From NCBI GenBank assembly GCA_963804865.1, contig CAWDSH010000001.1, positions 558,001 through 622,000 of the forward strand: a DNA stretch of 64,000 nucleotides. Direction: 5' to 3'. Under the pieces are notes generated by a model. It worked only from the letters and a program-made list of their open reading frames with translations. It had not been told where the DNA came from and searched no databases. Both the position numbers and the translations under genes were made by a program. Shown piece by piece: positions 17,871 to 26,411 of this stretch; position 1 is the first letter of the stretch; every line of letters starts with the position of its first letter. This stretch comes from CAVVEQ01 sp963804865 (GTDB lineage Bacteria; Chloroflexota; Anaerolineae; Anaerolineales; Anaerolineaceae).

Positions 17871-19295
17871 TTATTTCTTTTTCTCAGGTATTGGTGCACC
17901 AGCAAGAACTTCCCAAGCCGTTGCATTCTTCTTATAGAAGTAAATGATCACAGCCAGGACTACGAAGCCTACACCAGTCAGGATCCAGCCAAGTGTGCCG
18001 CCCATCTTGCTGAGCTGAACAAGCAGCCAGGTCAATGGATTGGTACCATCGCAAATGCTGGAAATCGTCTTTGCGCCTTCAGGGAAGGCAAATCCTGCAG
18101 CTTCAGCTGCCTGTGTATGCAGACCGCACATATTGGTGCCGATCATCAGGCCTAATGCAATGACCAGTGTGCCAATGATGACGCCGCGAACAATATTTCC
18201 ACGGGTCACAGGGGCAGTCATGGCAACCATGAAGGGCAGCACAGCCAGATCGGTGAAGGGCAGAATGCGGTTGACGCCCAATGCGCTCAAGCCAATCGCG
18301 AGCAGGATGGCAACCGGAACCAGAATTAAGCCAGTAGCAATGGCTGAGGGGTGACCGATCAGTACTGCGGAATCGAGACCAATGTAGAACGTACCACCCT
18401 TGAAGCGCTTCTGCATGAATTCACCAGCTGCCTGGGAAATCGGAATTAAACCTTCCATCAGGATGGAGACCATGCGGGGCAGCAGCAGCATAACCGCAGC
18501 CAGGTTCACAGCCAAGCCAAGGATCTTCTGGACCTGCACACCAAACGTCCCAACCGTTGAATCACCCAGCCAGGCCAAGGCTCCGATGATAACACCGAGG
18601 ATGGCGCCCATTACCAGCGGTTCGCCAACAACGCCCATGCGTTTGCGGATCACTTCAGGATCTGCCTGCACTTTGTTCAATCCAGGGATGACATCGATGA
18701 GTTTGTTTAACGGGATGGCGAAAGGAACATAGGCAGCGCTGAAACCGTGCGGGATGCTGATGCCAGGCAGGTTATACAGTGCCTGAACGCCGGGAGCAGT
18801 CCAGTCAGCAAGGAACAGGGCAATGGCCGCATTCAATGCAGCGACGGCCAGGGAGAGCGCCAGGTCACCAGTTGCAGCAAGCACCAACCCGCCAGTGAAC
18901 GCGAAGTGCCAGAAATTCCAGATGTCCACGTTCAGCGTCTTGGTTCCGCGGACGAGAAGCATAACAATGTTGACCAAGAGTGCAAGGGGGATGATCCAGG
19001 TACCAACTGTACCGCCGAAAGCGATCGCAGCTGCAGCCGGCCATCCAACATCAACCACATCCAGCTGAACGCCAGTGCGGACAGCCATGGCTTGTGCTGC
19101 AGGACCCAAATTACCGCCCAGCAGACCAACAACGAGACCGATACCAACAAATGCCACACCGATGGTCAATGCCGCGCGAAAGGCCTTGCCGGGTTTGGCG
19201 CCCAAAATGAGGCCGAGGATGAAGATGATGATCGGCAGCATGACCGATGCACCAAGACTTGAAAGATAGTTAAAAAACCCTAATACAAAATCCAT
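17871..19295 (-). CDS. PTS system galactitol-type EIIC component
   Basis: 474 residues, about ten to twelve hydrophobic segments, GatC-family sugar permease of the phosphotransferase system. The N-terminal LGASVMLPIIIFILGLILG, the GLDSAVLIGHPSAIATGLILVP segment and the MTAPVTRGNI loop are characteristic. It moves its substrate inward while EIIB phosphorylates it. GGAGG precedes the ATG. The substrate need not be galactitol: the operon carries an LsrF-like aldolase instead of galactitol-phosphate dehydrogenase. Confidence 0.93.
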   Translation of the reverse strand: MDFVLGFFNYLSSLGASVMLPIIIFILGLILGAKPGKAFRAALTIGVAFVGIGLVVGLLGGNLGPAAQAMAVRTGVQLDVVDVGWPAAAAIAFGGTVGTWIIPLALLVNIVMLLVRGTKTLNVDIWNFWHFAFTGGLVLAATGDLALSLAVAALNAAIALFLADWTAPGVQALYNLPGISIPHGFSAAYVPFAIPLNKLIDVIPGLNKVQADPEVIRKRMGVVGEPLVMGAILGVIIGALAWLGDSTVGTFGVQVQKILGLAVNLAAVMLLLPRMVSILMEGLIPISQAAGEFMQKRFKGGTFYIGLDSAVLIGHPSAIATGLILVPVAILLAIGLSALGVNRILPFTDLAVLPFMVAMTAPVTRGNIVRGVIIGTLVIALGLMIGTNMCGLHTQAAEAAGFAFPEGAKTISSICDGTNPLTWLLVQLSKMGGTLGWILTGVGFVVLAVIIYFYKKNATAWEVLAGAPIPEKKK

Positions 19296-19513
19296 TTGAT
19301 ATTCCTCCTTAAAATTTTTCGAACTAAATCAATTCAATTCAATCTCATATCCTTTACGTTTTTTGTTGTTATCACCTCCAGACATTCAGGGTGTATGCGG
19401 CAAAGAAAAATAATTTCGCCAATAACATTAACACCCTTTTTAGAATTAGTTACTTTCAATTCATCCGGATACTTCACTTACGCTCCGGAAAAGCCCAAGG
19501 ATTCAAATAACAT
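19296..19513 (-). other. Long intercistronic leader before EIIC
   Basis: 218 bases within an otherwise tight operon. On the minus strand GGGTGT pairs with ACACCC around an inner GGC-AAA/TTTGCC helix, about 19395-19450. It is followed by GGAGGTGATAA and, at the end, the AAGGAGG of the EIIC gene. No known riboswitch was recognised. It may stabilise or separate translation of the abundant membrane component. Confidence 0.4.
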
Positions 19514-20302
19514 CTACTTCTTTTTTACACTCAAATAAAGATCATTGGCATCTTTGGGGGATACCTTCTCGTGAATGACAGCCTGCAATGCCCTCGCCGC
19601 ACCCACCGGGCATTCATCCTGCCAGATGTTGCGACCCAAGTTAACACCAGCAGCTCCACGCTCGATCCCATCATGGACAAATTCAAGTACTTCGAGAAAG
19701 GTATTGCACTTGGGACCTCCCGCGATGACCACTGGTACGGGGCACCCTTCTACGATCTTCTCAAAATCTGGGCAGTAATAAGTTTTTACAACCCTTGCGC
19801 CGTACTCAGCGCATATTCTGCATGCAAGTGAGAGATAACGGGATTCCTTTCTTTGATCCTCCCGGCCCACAGCGGTTACAGCCATGACCGGTATGCCAAA
19901 TGGTTCACACTCATTGATCAATTTTTCAAGACTCATCAAGGTCTGGTGCTCGAACTCACTGCCAATAAAAACCTGTGTCCCGACAGATTGAGCATTCATG
20001 CGGATGATATCATCCACGGTTACACCCAATTCTTCATCCTCCAGATTCTTGCCAACCACAGAAGCACCTGCGGAAACACGCAGAATTACCGCTGCATTAA
20101 TACTTGAACGGATGGATGAACGGATAACACCCCGGGTGGCAAAGATGGCATCCACATAAGGCTCAATATCCTCCAGCATCACCCCCGGTTTCTCCAGGCC
20201 GTGAGTTGGTCCCATAATATATCCATGATCCATGGCCAGGTAGAAACAGTGTCCATCTGGCTTGATCAATTTTGACATCCGGTTGGCCATACCCCAATCC
20301 AT
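19514..20302 (-). CDS. LsrF/DhnA-type class I aldolase or thiolase
   Basis: 262 residues, closely resembling LsrF (3-hydroxy-5-phosphonooxypentane-2,4-dione thiolase) along its length: LDWGM-type start (MDWGMANRMSKL), AMDHGYIMGPTHGLE, CTRGVIRS-like ATRGVIRSS, IGSEFEHQTL, MAVTAVG, VVKTYYC with the probable Schiff-base Lys, and GRNIWQDECPVGAARALQAVIHE. LsrF cleaves phosphorylated autoinducer-2 products; related enzymes are fructose-bisphosphate aldolases. Here it sits in a SorC-regulated PTS operon, so the substrate is probably a phospho-keto compound delivered by the PTS. Substrate identity is inference. Confidence 0.87.
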   Translation of the reverse strand: MDWGMANRMSKLIKPDGHCFYLAMDHGYIMGPTHGLEKPGVMLEDIEPYVDAIFATRGVIRSSIRSSINAAVILRVSAGASVVGKNLEDEELGVTVDDIIRMNAQSVGTQVFIGSEFEHQTLMSLEKLINECEPFGIPVMAVTAVGREDQRKESRYLSLACRICAEYGARVVKTYYCPDFEKIVEGCPVPVVIAGGPKCNTFLEVLEFVHDGIERGAAGVNLGRNIWQDECPVGAARALQAVIHEKVSPKDANDLYLSVKKK

Positions 20303-20331
20303 AAATTCTCTCCTTATTACTCTAAATAATG

Positions 20332-20541
20332 TTAATTAGGCTTGATTATGATGAATCCTTGATCATCCAACCATTTGTGAAACTCATGACTGGTCTGCAA
20401 ACAATCTGTCTGGCAGATCTTCCTTATCTCTTCATACTTCTCAGAACCAGTCTCTTCACCATCGAGAAGTGCTTGCACGGGGCATTGGATTGCGTGACAA
20501 TATTCCCGTTTTTTGTAATCGACATATCCATCGATCGCCAT
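20332..20541 (-). CDS. Small Cys-rich protein in the PTS operon
   Basis: 69 residues, family not recognised. The pattern is YCHAIQCPVQ then ICQTDCLQTSHEFHKWL, giving four Cys and two His that could bind zinc or an Fe-S cluster. A strong GGAGG precedes the ATG at ideal spacing, and the gene lies between EIIB and the aldolase with short gaps, so it is very likely real. It could be a subunit or activator of the aldolase; no evidence beyond position. Confidence 0.75.
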   Translation of the reverse strand: MAIDGYVDYKKREYCHAIQCPVQALLDGEETGSEKYEEIRKICQTDCLQTSHEFHKWLDDQGFIIIKPN

Positions 20542-20569
20542 AATACCTCCTGAAAATAAATAACCCGGA

Positions 20570-20878
20570 CTATTTTTTATTCTCGATGACTTTATCGACT
20601 GCTTTAATGATCTGCTCCAAGGCTTGATCTTTACCTATACCGGTAATGAAGGCTAATGTTTGAATGATCGGCACACCATAATCTCCTGAAAGTTGTGTTG
20701 TAGTGACAATTAAATCCACACCTTCCATTTTTCCCTGTGTCTCTGCGGTTTTGCATTGCCTCATATTTACGGTGTAACCTTTTTCTTCCAAGGCTTCTTG
20801 AATGCAAACAGAGACTACCGTCGAGGTAGCAATCCCGGTCCCGCAGGCTACGAGAATGGTTACTGGTTTGGTTGACAT
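20570..20878 (-). CDS. PTS system galactitol-type EIIB component
   Basis: 102 residues. Cys12 in VACGTGIATSTV is the phosphocysteine loop of the GatB/lactose-type EIIB fold. It accepts phosphate from EIIA and passes it to the incoming substrate on EIIC. Cytoplasmic, standalone. It lies 56 bases after EIIA in the same operon. Confidence 0.94.
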   Translation of the reverse strand: MSTKPVTILVACGTGIATSTVVSVCIQEALEEKGYTVNMRQCKTAETQGKMEGVDLIVTTTQLSGDYGVPIIQTLAFITGIGKDQALEQIIKAVDKVIENKK

Positions 20879-20934
20879 TGTTTTTCTCCTCTTATTTCAT
20901 TCTCGATTAGTGATCATTGAGTATGGGGTGAGCA

Positions 20935-21405
20935 CTAATCCTTGCTTTTAGAAATCGCGTTCATGACATCCTGATAATTTTTCGCTTTAATTAATTCCTC
21001 CAGCGTGCTAGGTTCCTGTAAAATGGTTGCCAACTCGCGCAGCATTTCAACTTGCGCATGCGCCTCGTTGAGCGCCATCACAAAAACAAGCCTGCAAGGG
21101 ACATCCTGGTCTTTATTGCCCATATTCTTAAAATTGACCGGATTCTTGAGTGTTGCCAGCGCCAATCCTGGTTTGATCACGTGAACGATATCAGTGTGAG
21201 GTATGGCGGCATTGATCTCACCACCCAATTCCAATCCGGTGGGGAAATTCTTTTCGCGTTCAATTGCCCCTTGGGTAAAAGTATCTTTCACGTAGCCGGC
21301 TTCCATTAAGAGCTCACCCAATTTCGAGAGAATTTCGCTCGAATCTTTTGCTTCATGATTGTAAATAATCGCCTTCGGTTCCAGCAACTCTAGTACTTTA
21401 TTCAT
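20935..21405 (-). CDS. PTS system EIIA component (fructose/mannitol/galactitol type)
   Basis: 156 residues from the ATG at 21405, chosen because AGAGGA precedes it; the longer open frame to 21438 would overlap the regulator gene. PTS_EIIA_2 fold with His70 in AAIPHTD as the phosphorylated histidine, and a C-terminal helical ELATILQEPSTLEELIKA. It receives phosphate from HPr (ptsH and ptsI are not in the window). It begins 10 bases after the SorC regulator stop. Confidence 0.93.
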   Translation of the reverse strand: MNKVLELLEPKAIIYNHEAKDSSEILSKLGELLMEAGYVKDTFTQGAIEREKNFPTGLELGGEINAAIPHTDIVHVIKPGLALATLKNPVNFKNMGNKDQDVPCRLVFVMALNEAHAQVEMLRELATILQEPSTLEELIKAKNYQDVMNAISKSKD

Positions 21406-21415
21406 TAGTGGTCCT

Positions 21416-22381
21416 CTAAGATATTGCCAACAGCTCACGGGCTGTCATTGAGTCTGTCGCCAGGATGTTGATTAATCCTGCTCTGATAGCCCCAAGAATG
21501 GGGCGTATCTTTCCAATACCACCAGCAACGCCCACACGGTTTGGAATTTTGCGTAAATCTTCTGTGCTGATTGAAATGAGTTTATTTTGAAAATCCCGCG
21601 CTCGTACTTTACCTTCCAAGTCGAAATGAATACCACACACGCCCCCGACCACCCCTTCCGCCTGCAGGTACTCGAGTACATTTTTACTCATGTACCCTGC
21701 GTGATAATAACTTGAATATTCAAGATCGACCGATCCCACCCCCAGTAAAGCCAACTCACATTTTTTCCCCATCGAGAATGTTTCTTGAATACTCTGGTTC
21801 CCGATCAAAGATAGTGCAATTTCCTCGCTTTCAACCATAAAGGGAGCATTTAAATAATAGACCTCCCCGCCCAGCTTGGCAGCAAGGCGTTGCACAACAC
21901 CATGCCCATCATATTCAAAATTATGCGTGCCTACCGCCCCAACAAGCTGTACCACGATTGGGTGGATTGAATTATCCTGTAGGATTGAATCTACCACAGC
22001 GCTGACCGTTGTCCCCCATGGCAGCCCCAGGATAATACCGGGTTTCAATAAACTCTTCAGCACATATGCGCCGCAGGCTCCCAATCTTCTCAATAAATGA
22101 GCCTGGTCATCTTTTGGTTGGGCATTCACAATATAAGCATCCACCAGACCTAATCGCTCGGAAAGCAATAATTGTAATTCTCGATTAAGTTGTAATGGCC
22201 GACGGATCGAAATCTCCACGATACCCAGGCGCATGGCTTCATCCACCATGCGTGAAACCATGGATCTCGTGACCCCGATTAGTTTTGATATTTCCGCTTG
22301 GGTTTTATTATCCAGATAATACATCTCGGCGACATTCGCCAGTAGTTCAACTCTATCGCCGGATAATCGTTGCTCGTTCAT
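21416..22381 (-). CDS. SorC/LsrR-family transcriptional regulator of the PTS operon
   Basis: 321 residues. N-terminal helix-turn-helix KTQAEISKLIGVTRSMVSRMVDEA, then the sugar-phosphate-binding domain with LGLPWGTTVSAVV and a C-terminal IPNRVGVAGGIGKIRPILGAIRAG, as in SorC, DeoR-like CggR and LsrR. Such proteins bind the phosphorylated sugar that their operon produces. First gene of the operon; two TCAC-N4-GTGA sites lie 66-100 bases upstream. Whether it activates or represses is unknown. Confidence 0.93.
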   Translation of the reverse strand: MNEQRLSGDRVELLANVAEMYYLDNKTQAEISKLIGVTRSMVSRMVDEAMRLGIVEISIRRPLQLNRELQLLLSERLGLVDAYIVNAQPKDDQAHLLRRLGACGAYVLKSLLKPGIILGLPWGTTVSAVVDSILQDNSIHPIVVQLVGAVGTHNFEYDGHGVVQRLAAKLGGEVYYLNAPFMVESEEIALSLIGNQSIQETFSMGKKCELALLGVGSVDLEYSSYYHAGYMSKNVLEYLQAEGVVGGVCGIHFDLEGKVRARDFQNKLISISTEDLRKIPNRVGVAGGIGKIRPILGAIRAGLINILATDSMTARELLAIS

Positions 22382-22446
22382 TTTATCGACTGGAAATCCT
22401 GCTATTTTTTAACCATGAAGATTGTTTTTCAATCGCCAACATTTTA

Positions 22447-22480
22447 TTCACATAAGTGAGTTGTTACTCACATACGTGAG
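22447..22480 (-). promoter_or_regulatory. Candidate paired SorC operator upstream of the PTS operon
   Basis: Two palindromes of the same type, TCACATAAGTGA (22448-22459) and CTCACATACGTGAG (22467-22480), have centres 20 bases apart, about two helical turns. They lie between the regulator start (22381) and surE (22528). Likely bound by the adjacent SorC protein as a tetramer; inference from symmetry and position. No convincing -35/-10 pair was identified. Confidence 0.6.
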
Positions 22481-22527
22481 TTTAGCCATTTTTTATTCCA
22501 AAGTCAAGGGGTTTTTCTTAAATTTTT

Positions 22528-23352
22528 CTAATCTTTTGGAATTGCCCTCAATTCACCATCTAACTTATTAAGGTCAATTCGCGCGGTTAGATCCAGGCTT
22601 AAGGGAGTCACGGCGACGAGTTTCTCTACGAATACCACGTACGCGTCTGAACCGGGTTTAAAGATTTCATGATCATCCCTGATCCGGTAGCGCAGACCGC
22701 CAGGTTGCTCCCAGTTATCTCTTTCGATGGCGGATGAAAGATAAAGTGAGTTGGGATCTAAAAATGTTGTCTTCCAAGATGTATCCGGTGTTGCATTAGC
22801 TGGGACCTCAACTTTAAGAACCTTCATATCATCTGGAAAGGAATTCCGTAAAACCCTTTCAGTAAAGAAAGAAGTAAAAAACGCTGCCGTAGAAAAATCG
22901 ATGACACCCGAGTGGGAGAATGCAAATTGCATCTCAGTAACACGGGATACAGCGATGGCCGGGATTCCAAAATTAGCCGCTTCCAGCGCGGCACCCAGTG
23001 TGCCCGAACGCGTGATATCAATCCCCGTATTGGCTCCATAATTGATCCCCGAAATAACAATCGCTGGTCTTTGGGGGAGTATTTCATAAATTGCGTGGTT
23101 GATCACTTGCGCGGGTGTCCCACCAACAGCGAAGCACGGCCAATCCCTGCCGTGATGGTTCTTTGTCCTTGACTGAATTATTCCGTCTGATACGGGAGGC
23201 ATGCTCCTGCCGGCGCTGGAGCTTTGATCGCGTGGAGCCACAATCCACAGATCTCCCAGCTCAGCCAAACCATCAACAGCAGCCCATAACCCCGGCGAGT
23301 CTATGCCATCATCGTTGGTCAGTAAAATGATCGGGAATTTATTTCTGTCCAA
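22528..23352 (-). CDS. surE: 5'/3'-nucleotidase SurE
   Basis: Metal-dependent nucleoside monophosphate phosphatase. ILLTNDDGIDSPG at the N terminus holds the Asp-Asp metal site and SGINYGANTG the second motif; the C-terminal extension is normal. A TTG start at 23352 is preferred because GGAGA lies at good spacing and SurE proteins begin just before this motif, giving 274 residues. A GTG at 23406 with a poor ribosome binding site would add 18 unconserved residues. The gene overlaps the end of the acetamidase reading frame by 14 bases. Confidence 0.9.
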   Translation of the reverse strand: MDRNKFPIILLTNDDGIDSPGLWAAVDGLAELGDLWIVAPRDQSSSAGRSMPPVSDGIIQSRTKNHHGRDWPCFAVGGTPAQVINHAIYEILPQRPAIVISGINYGANTGIDITRSGTLGAALEAANFGIPAIAVSRVTEMQFAFSHSGVIDFSTAAFFTSFFTERVLRNSFPDDMKVLKVEVPANATPDTSWKTTFLDPNSLYLSSAIERDNWEQPGGLRYRIRDDHEIFKPGSDAYVVFVEKLVAVTPLSLDLTARIDLNKLDGELRAIPKD

Positions 23353-24257
23353 GTTTGATCTCCGGTAGATATCGCTTTGGGATTTTACAGGCCATGGTAA
23401 ATTCACGACTCACCAGATTGCCAGGTTCATACTCAACAATTTGGCTCATCAATTGACTGCCTTCCAAGTAATCCAGATGCCAGTCATTTGCCAACCAGCG
23501 AATCATTTCACTGGTGGCAGCCTGGATGGCTTTTTCTAAAGGTTGTGCGTTACCCAATGTGATGATGTATTGATCATCTTCAACCCTCGGCCATTGAATA
23601 CTGCGATTTTTATTTAGAAATAATTTGTATTTTCAGGTCAAATGATGTTTCCACGCCCGTCCCTGTAACTTCCCCGCTGCTCTGACGGGCATGTCCATCC
23701 CCCACGAATAGCAACGCACCTTCTACGAAAACCGGAAGATGCACTGTAACACCTTCCACAATTCCTTGATAATCCATATTTCCACCGAAATTACCACAAG
23801 TGTAAGAGGTGATGGCTTCTTGAAGAGGAGGTGCCACTCCGATGCATCCTAAAACTGGTTGAAGTGGTAGAGCTGGGAAATTTATATTATTTTTTCTCTT
23901 TACAAACATATGAGATAAATCGATTTCCCAATCAAGAATGGATCGTTCAGGATATTTCGCTGCCAGCATCGGGTCCAATAAATTCGATTTTATAACATCG
24001 TAGCTCCAACCGTCAGAACGATTGGGGAGCAGACTTTCAAGTTTTATAGAAATGGAATCGCCAGGCTCAGCACCTTCAACATAGATTGGGCCAGTTAAAG
24101 GATTGGGCGAATGGGCAAGAACCTCGTTATTGGCCGCTTTGCCATGTGCGTCAACAATGGAAGTGACAATCTCATCACCGCTGGCAATCGATATGACGGG
24201 AGGATGAGTGGCAAATGTATTATAGTAAATCGAAGGATTGAAATTGTGGGATGACAT
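23339..24257 (-). pseudogene. Acetamidase/formamidase family protein, frameshifted
   Basis: Two reading frames together encode one family member of about 305 residues. The first (24257 to 23610) runs from MSSHNFNPS through LSHMFVKRK and SGEVTGTGVETSFDLKIQ, then hits a stop. The second frame, open from about 23635 to 23339, continues with SIQWPRVEDDQYIITLGNAQPLEKAIQ and ends MACKIPKRYLPEIK, the normal family C terminus. One extra base between about 23610 and 23635 would explain the break. The family hydrolyses short amides to ammonia and acids. Given other single-base frameshifts in essential genes of this window, sequence error is as likely as true inactivation. Confidence 0.82.
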
Positions 24258-24270
24258 GTTCTTTTTAAAT

Positions 24271-24324
24271 TATAAACGAATAGCTCATTTTGAAATTGCA
24301 ATTAATTTCGTTTATTGATATAAT
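24271..24324 (+). promoter_or_regulatory. Promoter and 9-bp inverted-repeat operator of the second SorC operon
   Basis: TTGCAA (24296-24301), 17 bases, TATAAT (24319-24324) form a near-consensus promoter for the SorC gene at 24363. An inverted repeat ATAAACGAA (24272-24280) / TTCGTTTAT (24307-24315) brackets the -35 and overlaps the spacer, so a regulator bound there would block the promoter. It may also reach the divergent acetamidase gene. Confidence 0.75.
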
Positions 24325-24362
24325 TTTCATGCAATGTAATATATTTTACTTCATAAAAACCA

Positions 24363-25355
24363 ATGAATAATCAAGATTTCCAGATGGATTACAACGATGC
24401 CCGTTTGATCAGTCGGGTGTTAAGTCTGTATTACCTTGAAAATTACAGCCAGGGTGAGGTCGGAAAATTCCTTAATCTTTCTACTGCAAAAGTGAACCGG
24501 CTCTTAAAGCTGGCCCGCAATCATGGCATGGTCGAAATAAAGCTCCATCCCCCCTTTCAGCAGCTCTTCAACCTTGAATATCAAATCGAAAAAGAAACCG
24601 GTGTGCAGCAGGCGATTGTTGTTCCACAAATGGCCGACTCATCCGAATCCACCCTCCAATGGGTTGGTCGTGCTGCTGCCACTCATCTTGTAGATCATTT
24701 GCATGATGGCGACACGATTTGTATGAGTGGTGGTCGGGCACTAGCAACGGTAGTGCAAGCCATCAGCACTAAAAGAAAATACAAGGTGCTTGTTGTCCCG
24801 GCCATCGGTGGCGTACAGGGGCAGCATTTCACAGATGTTAATAATTTGGCTGCTGAGCTCGCTGAGCGTTTGGGGGGGAAGTCCATGCAATTGCATGCTC
24901 CGGCTTTTGCTGATAGCGCAAAAGAACGGGAAGCTCTCTGCAACTCCCGTCATGTTAAAGAAGTGCTGGATCTCGCGCGTAATGCACAGATCATCATTGC
25001 CGGCATTGGCTCCCTGGTCCCCAAAACTTCCAGTTATTTCCTCTTCAATTCTCTGGAGGCTTCAGAGATCGACGATATTCTCAATCATTGTCACGGTGTG
25101 GGCGAGATAATCTCACACATTTATGATCAGCAGGGCAGGCTATGTGCGAAAAATTACGCCAGTCGTGTGGTCGGAATAAATATTGATGAATACACAAAAA
25201 TTCCCTTGAGCATTGGCGTAGCTGCCAATACTGAAAAAACAGCAGCCATTGGGGCGGCACTTGTCGGCAAATACATAAAAACAATTGTGACCGATGAAAT
25301 CACCGCAAATGAAGTATTACGGTTTTTACATCAGCACAAACTCGCAGGAACTTAG
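24363..25355 (+). CDS. SorC-family transcriptional regulator of the 2-oxoacid dehydrogenase operon
   Basis: 330 residues. HTH segment YSQGEVGKFLNLSTAKVNRLLKLARNHGMVEIKLH, then the sugar-binding domain with DTICMSGGRALATVVQAI and C-terminal IPLSIGVAANTEKTAAIGAALVGKYI. It begins the operon that continues with E1alpha, E1beta and E2, 24 bases downstream, and lies behind a good promoter with an overlapping palindrome. No Shine-Dalgarno is evident at its start. SorC proteins usually respond to phosphorylated sugars or polyols, which hints that the dehydrogenase serves acetoin-like or sugar-derived substrates. Confidence 0.92.
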   Translation: MNNQDFQMDYNDARLISRVLSLYYLENYSQGEVGKFLNLSTAKVNRLLKLARNHGMVEIKLHPPFQQLFNLEYQIEKETGVQQAIVVPQMADSSESTLQWVGRAAATHLVDHLHDGDTICMSGGRALATVVQAISTKRKYKVLVVPAIGGVQGQHFTDVNNLAAELAERLGGKSMQLHAPAFADSAKEREALCNSRHVKEVLDLARNAQIIIAGIGSLVPKTSSYFLFNSLEASEIDDILNHCHGVGEIISHIYDQQGRLCAKNYASRVVGINIDEYTKIPLSIGVAANTEKTAAIGAALVGKYIKTIVTDEITANEVLRFLHQHKLAGT

Positions 25356-25379
25356 GTTTTTTTATCAAGGAGTATCTCT

Positions 25380-26411
25380 ATGCCATTACACGTAAATGAT
25401 GTTCAAAAAGATCTCAAGATGAGCGATCAGGTCAAGCAAAAAATGCTTTCTGAATTTTCTAAGGAACAGCTGACCTGGATGCTGTCAAAAATGTTTCAAA
25501 CCCGGTACTTTGAGGAAAATGCTGAAAACTTATATACCCGGGGTCTCGTTCATGGAACAATGCATCTTTCCATTGGTATGGAAGCGTCCCCAATTGGCAG
25601 CATCGCTGCCATTGAGTCCAACGACCTGATACTTCACCACCATCGTGGACATGGTCATACGATCGCGAAAGGTGCGGACTTGGTGTTAATGATGGCAGAG
25701 TTCCTCGGAAAAGAATCCGGGTATTGCAAAGGTCATGGTGGTTCCATGCATATTGCTGATATACCCGGTGGAAATCTTGGTGCGACGGGAATTGTTGGTG
25801 GTGGGATCCCGATCGCTGTAGGAATTGGCCTGGCATTGCAGATGCGAAAATCAAGTCAAATCCTCCTCTGCTATTTTGGCGATGGAGCCTCCAATGAAGG
25901 TTCATTTCATGAAGCCCTGAATATGGCTTCCGTTTGGGATCTGCCAATTGTGTTCATTTGTGATAACAATCAATACGGCATGTCAATGGCAATTGAGAAA
26001 GTAACCAATATTAAGTATGTTTCTGAAAGGTCTTGCGCTTATAACATCCCCGGTATGACGATAGACGGTAATGACGTCTTTGCTGTGTACGCTGCTGTCA
26101 AAAAAGCTGTAGCTCATGCGCGTTCGGGTAAAGGTCCATCCCTGGTTGAATGTCTCACATATCGCTGGCGCGGCCATTCCAAAAGTGATCGCAATTTATA
26201 CCGGACCCAGGAAGAAATAAAGGAATGGCAAGAATTCGATCCGATTATTCGTTTATCAAGAACAGTGCTGGAGAACAAGATTTTTACGCAGGAAGAGATC
26301 GATCAGATCGACAAGCAGGCACTCCAATCCATCCAGGATGCGGCAGAGAAAGCTCTTCAAATGCCTGAACCATCACCCGAAAATCTGGAAGCAGAGGTAT
26401 ATGCCCCATGA
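25380..26411 (+). CDS. 2-oxoacid (pyruvate/acetoin-type) dehydrogenase E1 component, alpha subunit
   Basis: 343 residues. TPP-dependent decarboxylase subunit: LHHHRGHGHTIAKG near the N terminus, GGSMHIADIPGGNLGATGIVGGGIPIAVG, the TPP motif GDGASNEGSFHEALNMA...NNQYGMS, and YRWRGHSKSD around the phosphorylation-loop equivalent. Closest in type to AcoA/PdhA. AAGGAG precedes the ATG. Its stop overlaps the E1beta start by four bases. Pyruvate and acetoin cannot be told apart from sequence alone. Confidence 0.93.
   Translation: MPLHVNDVQKDLKMSDQVKQKMLSEFSKEQLTWMLSKMFQTRYFEENAENLYTRGLVHGTMHLSIGMEASPIGSIAAIESNDLILHHHRGHGHTIAKGADLVLMMAEFLGKESGYCKGHGGSMHIADIPGGNLGATGIVGGGIPIAVGIGLALQMRKSSQILLCYFGDGASNEGSFHEALNMASVWDLPIVFICDNNQYGMSMAIEKVTNIKYVSERSCAYNIPGMTIDGNDVFAVYAAVKKAVAHARSGKGPSLVECLTYRWRGHSKSDRNLYRTQEEIKEWQEFDPIIRLSRTVLENKIFTQEEIDQIDKQALQSIQDAAEKALQMPEPSPENLEAEVYAP

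Noticed and set aside
18747..19262. Long open frame on the plus strand opposite the EIIC gene
   Set aside because: Antisense shadow of a clear membrane transporter; composition is that of a complementary hydrophobic coding strand with no family similarity and no RBS.
19329..19385. 18-codon ORF (MSGGDNNKK...) before EIIC
   Set aside because: No SD of its own and no evidence of translation; kept only as part of the leader observation.
25459..25947. Open frame on the minus strand within E1alpha
   Set aside because: Mirrors the coding strand of a well-supported gene; no motif or ribosome binding site.
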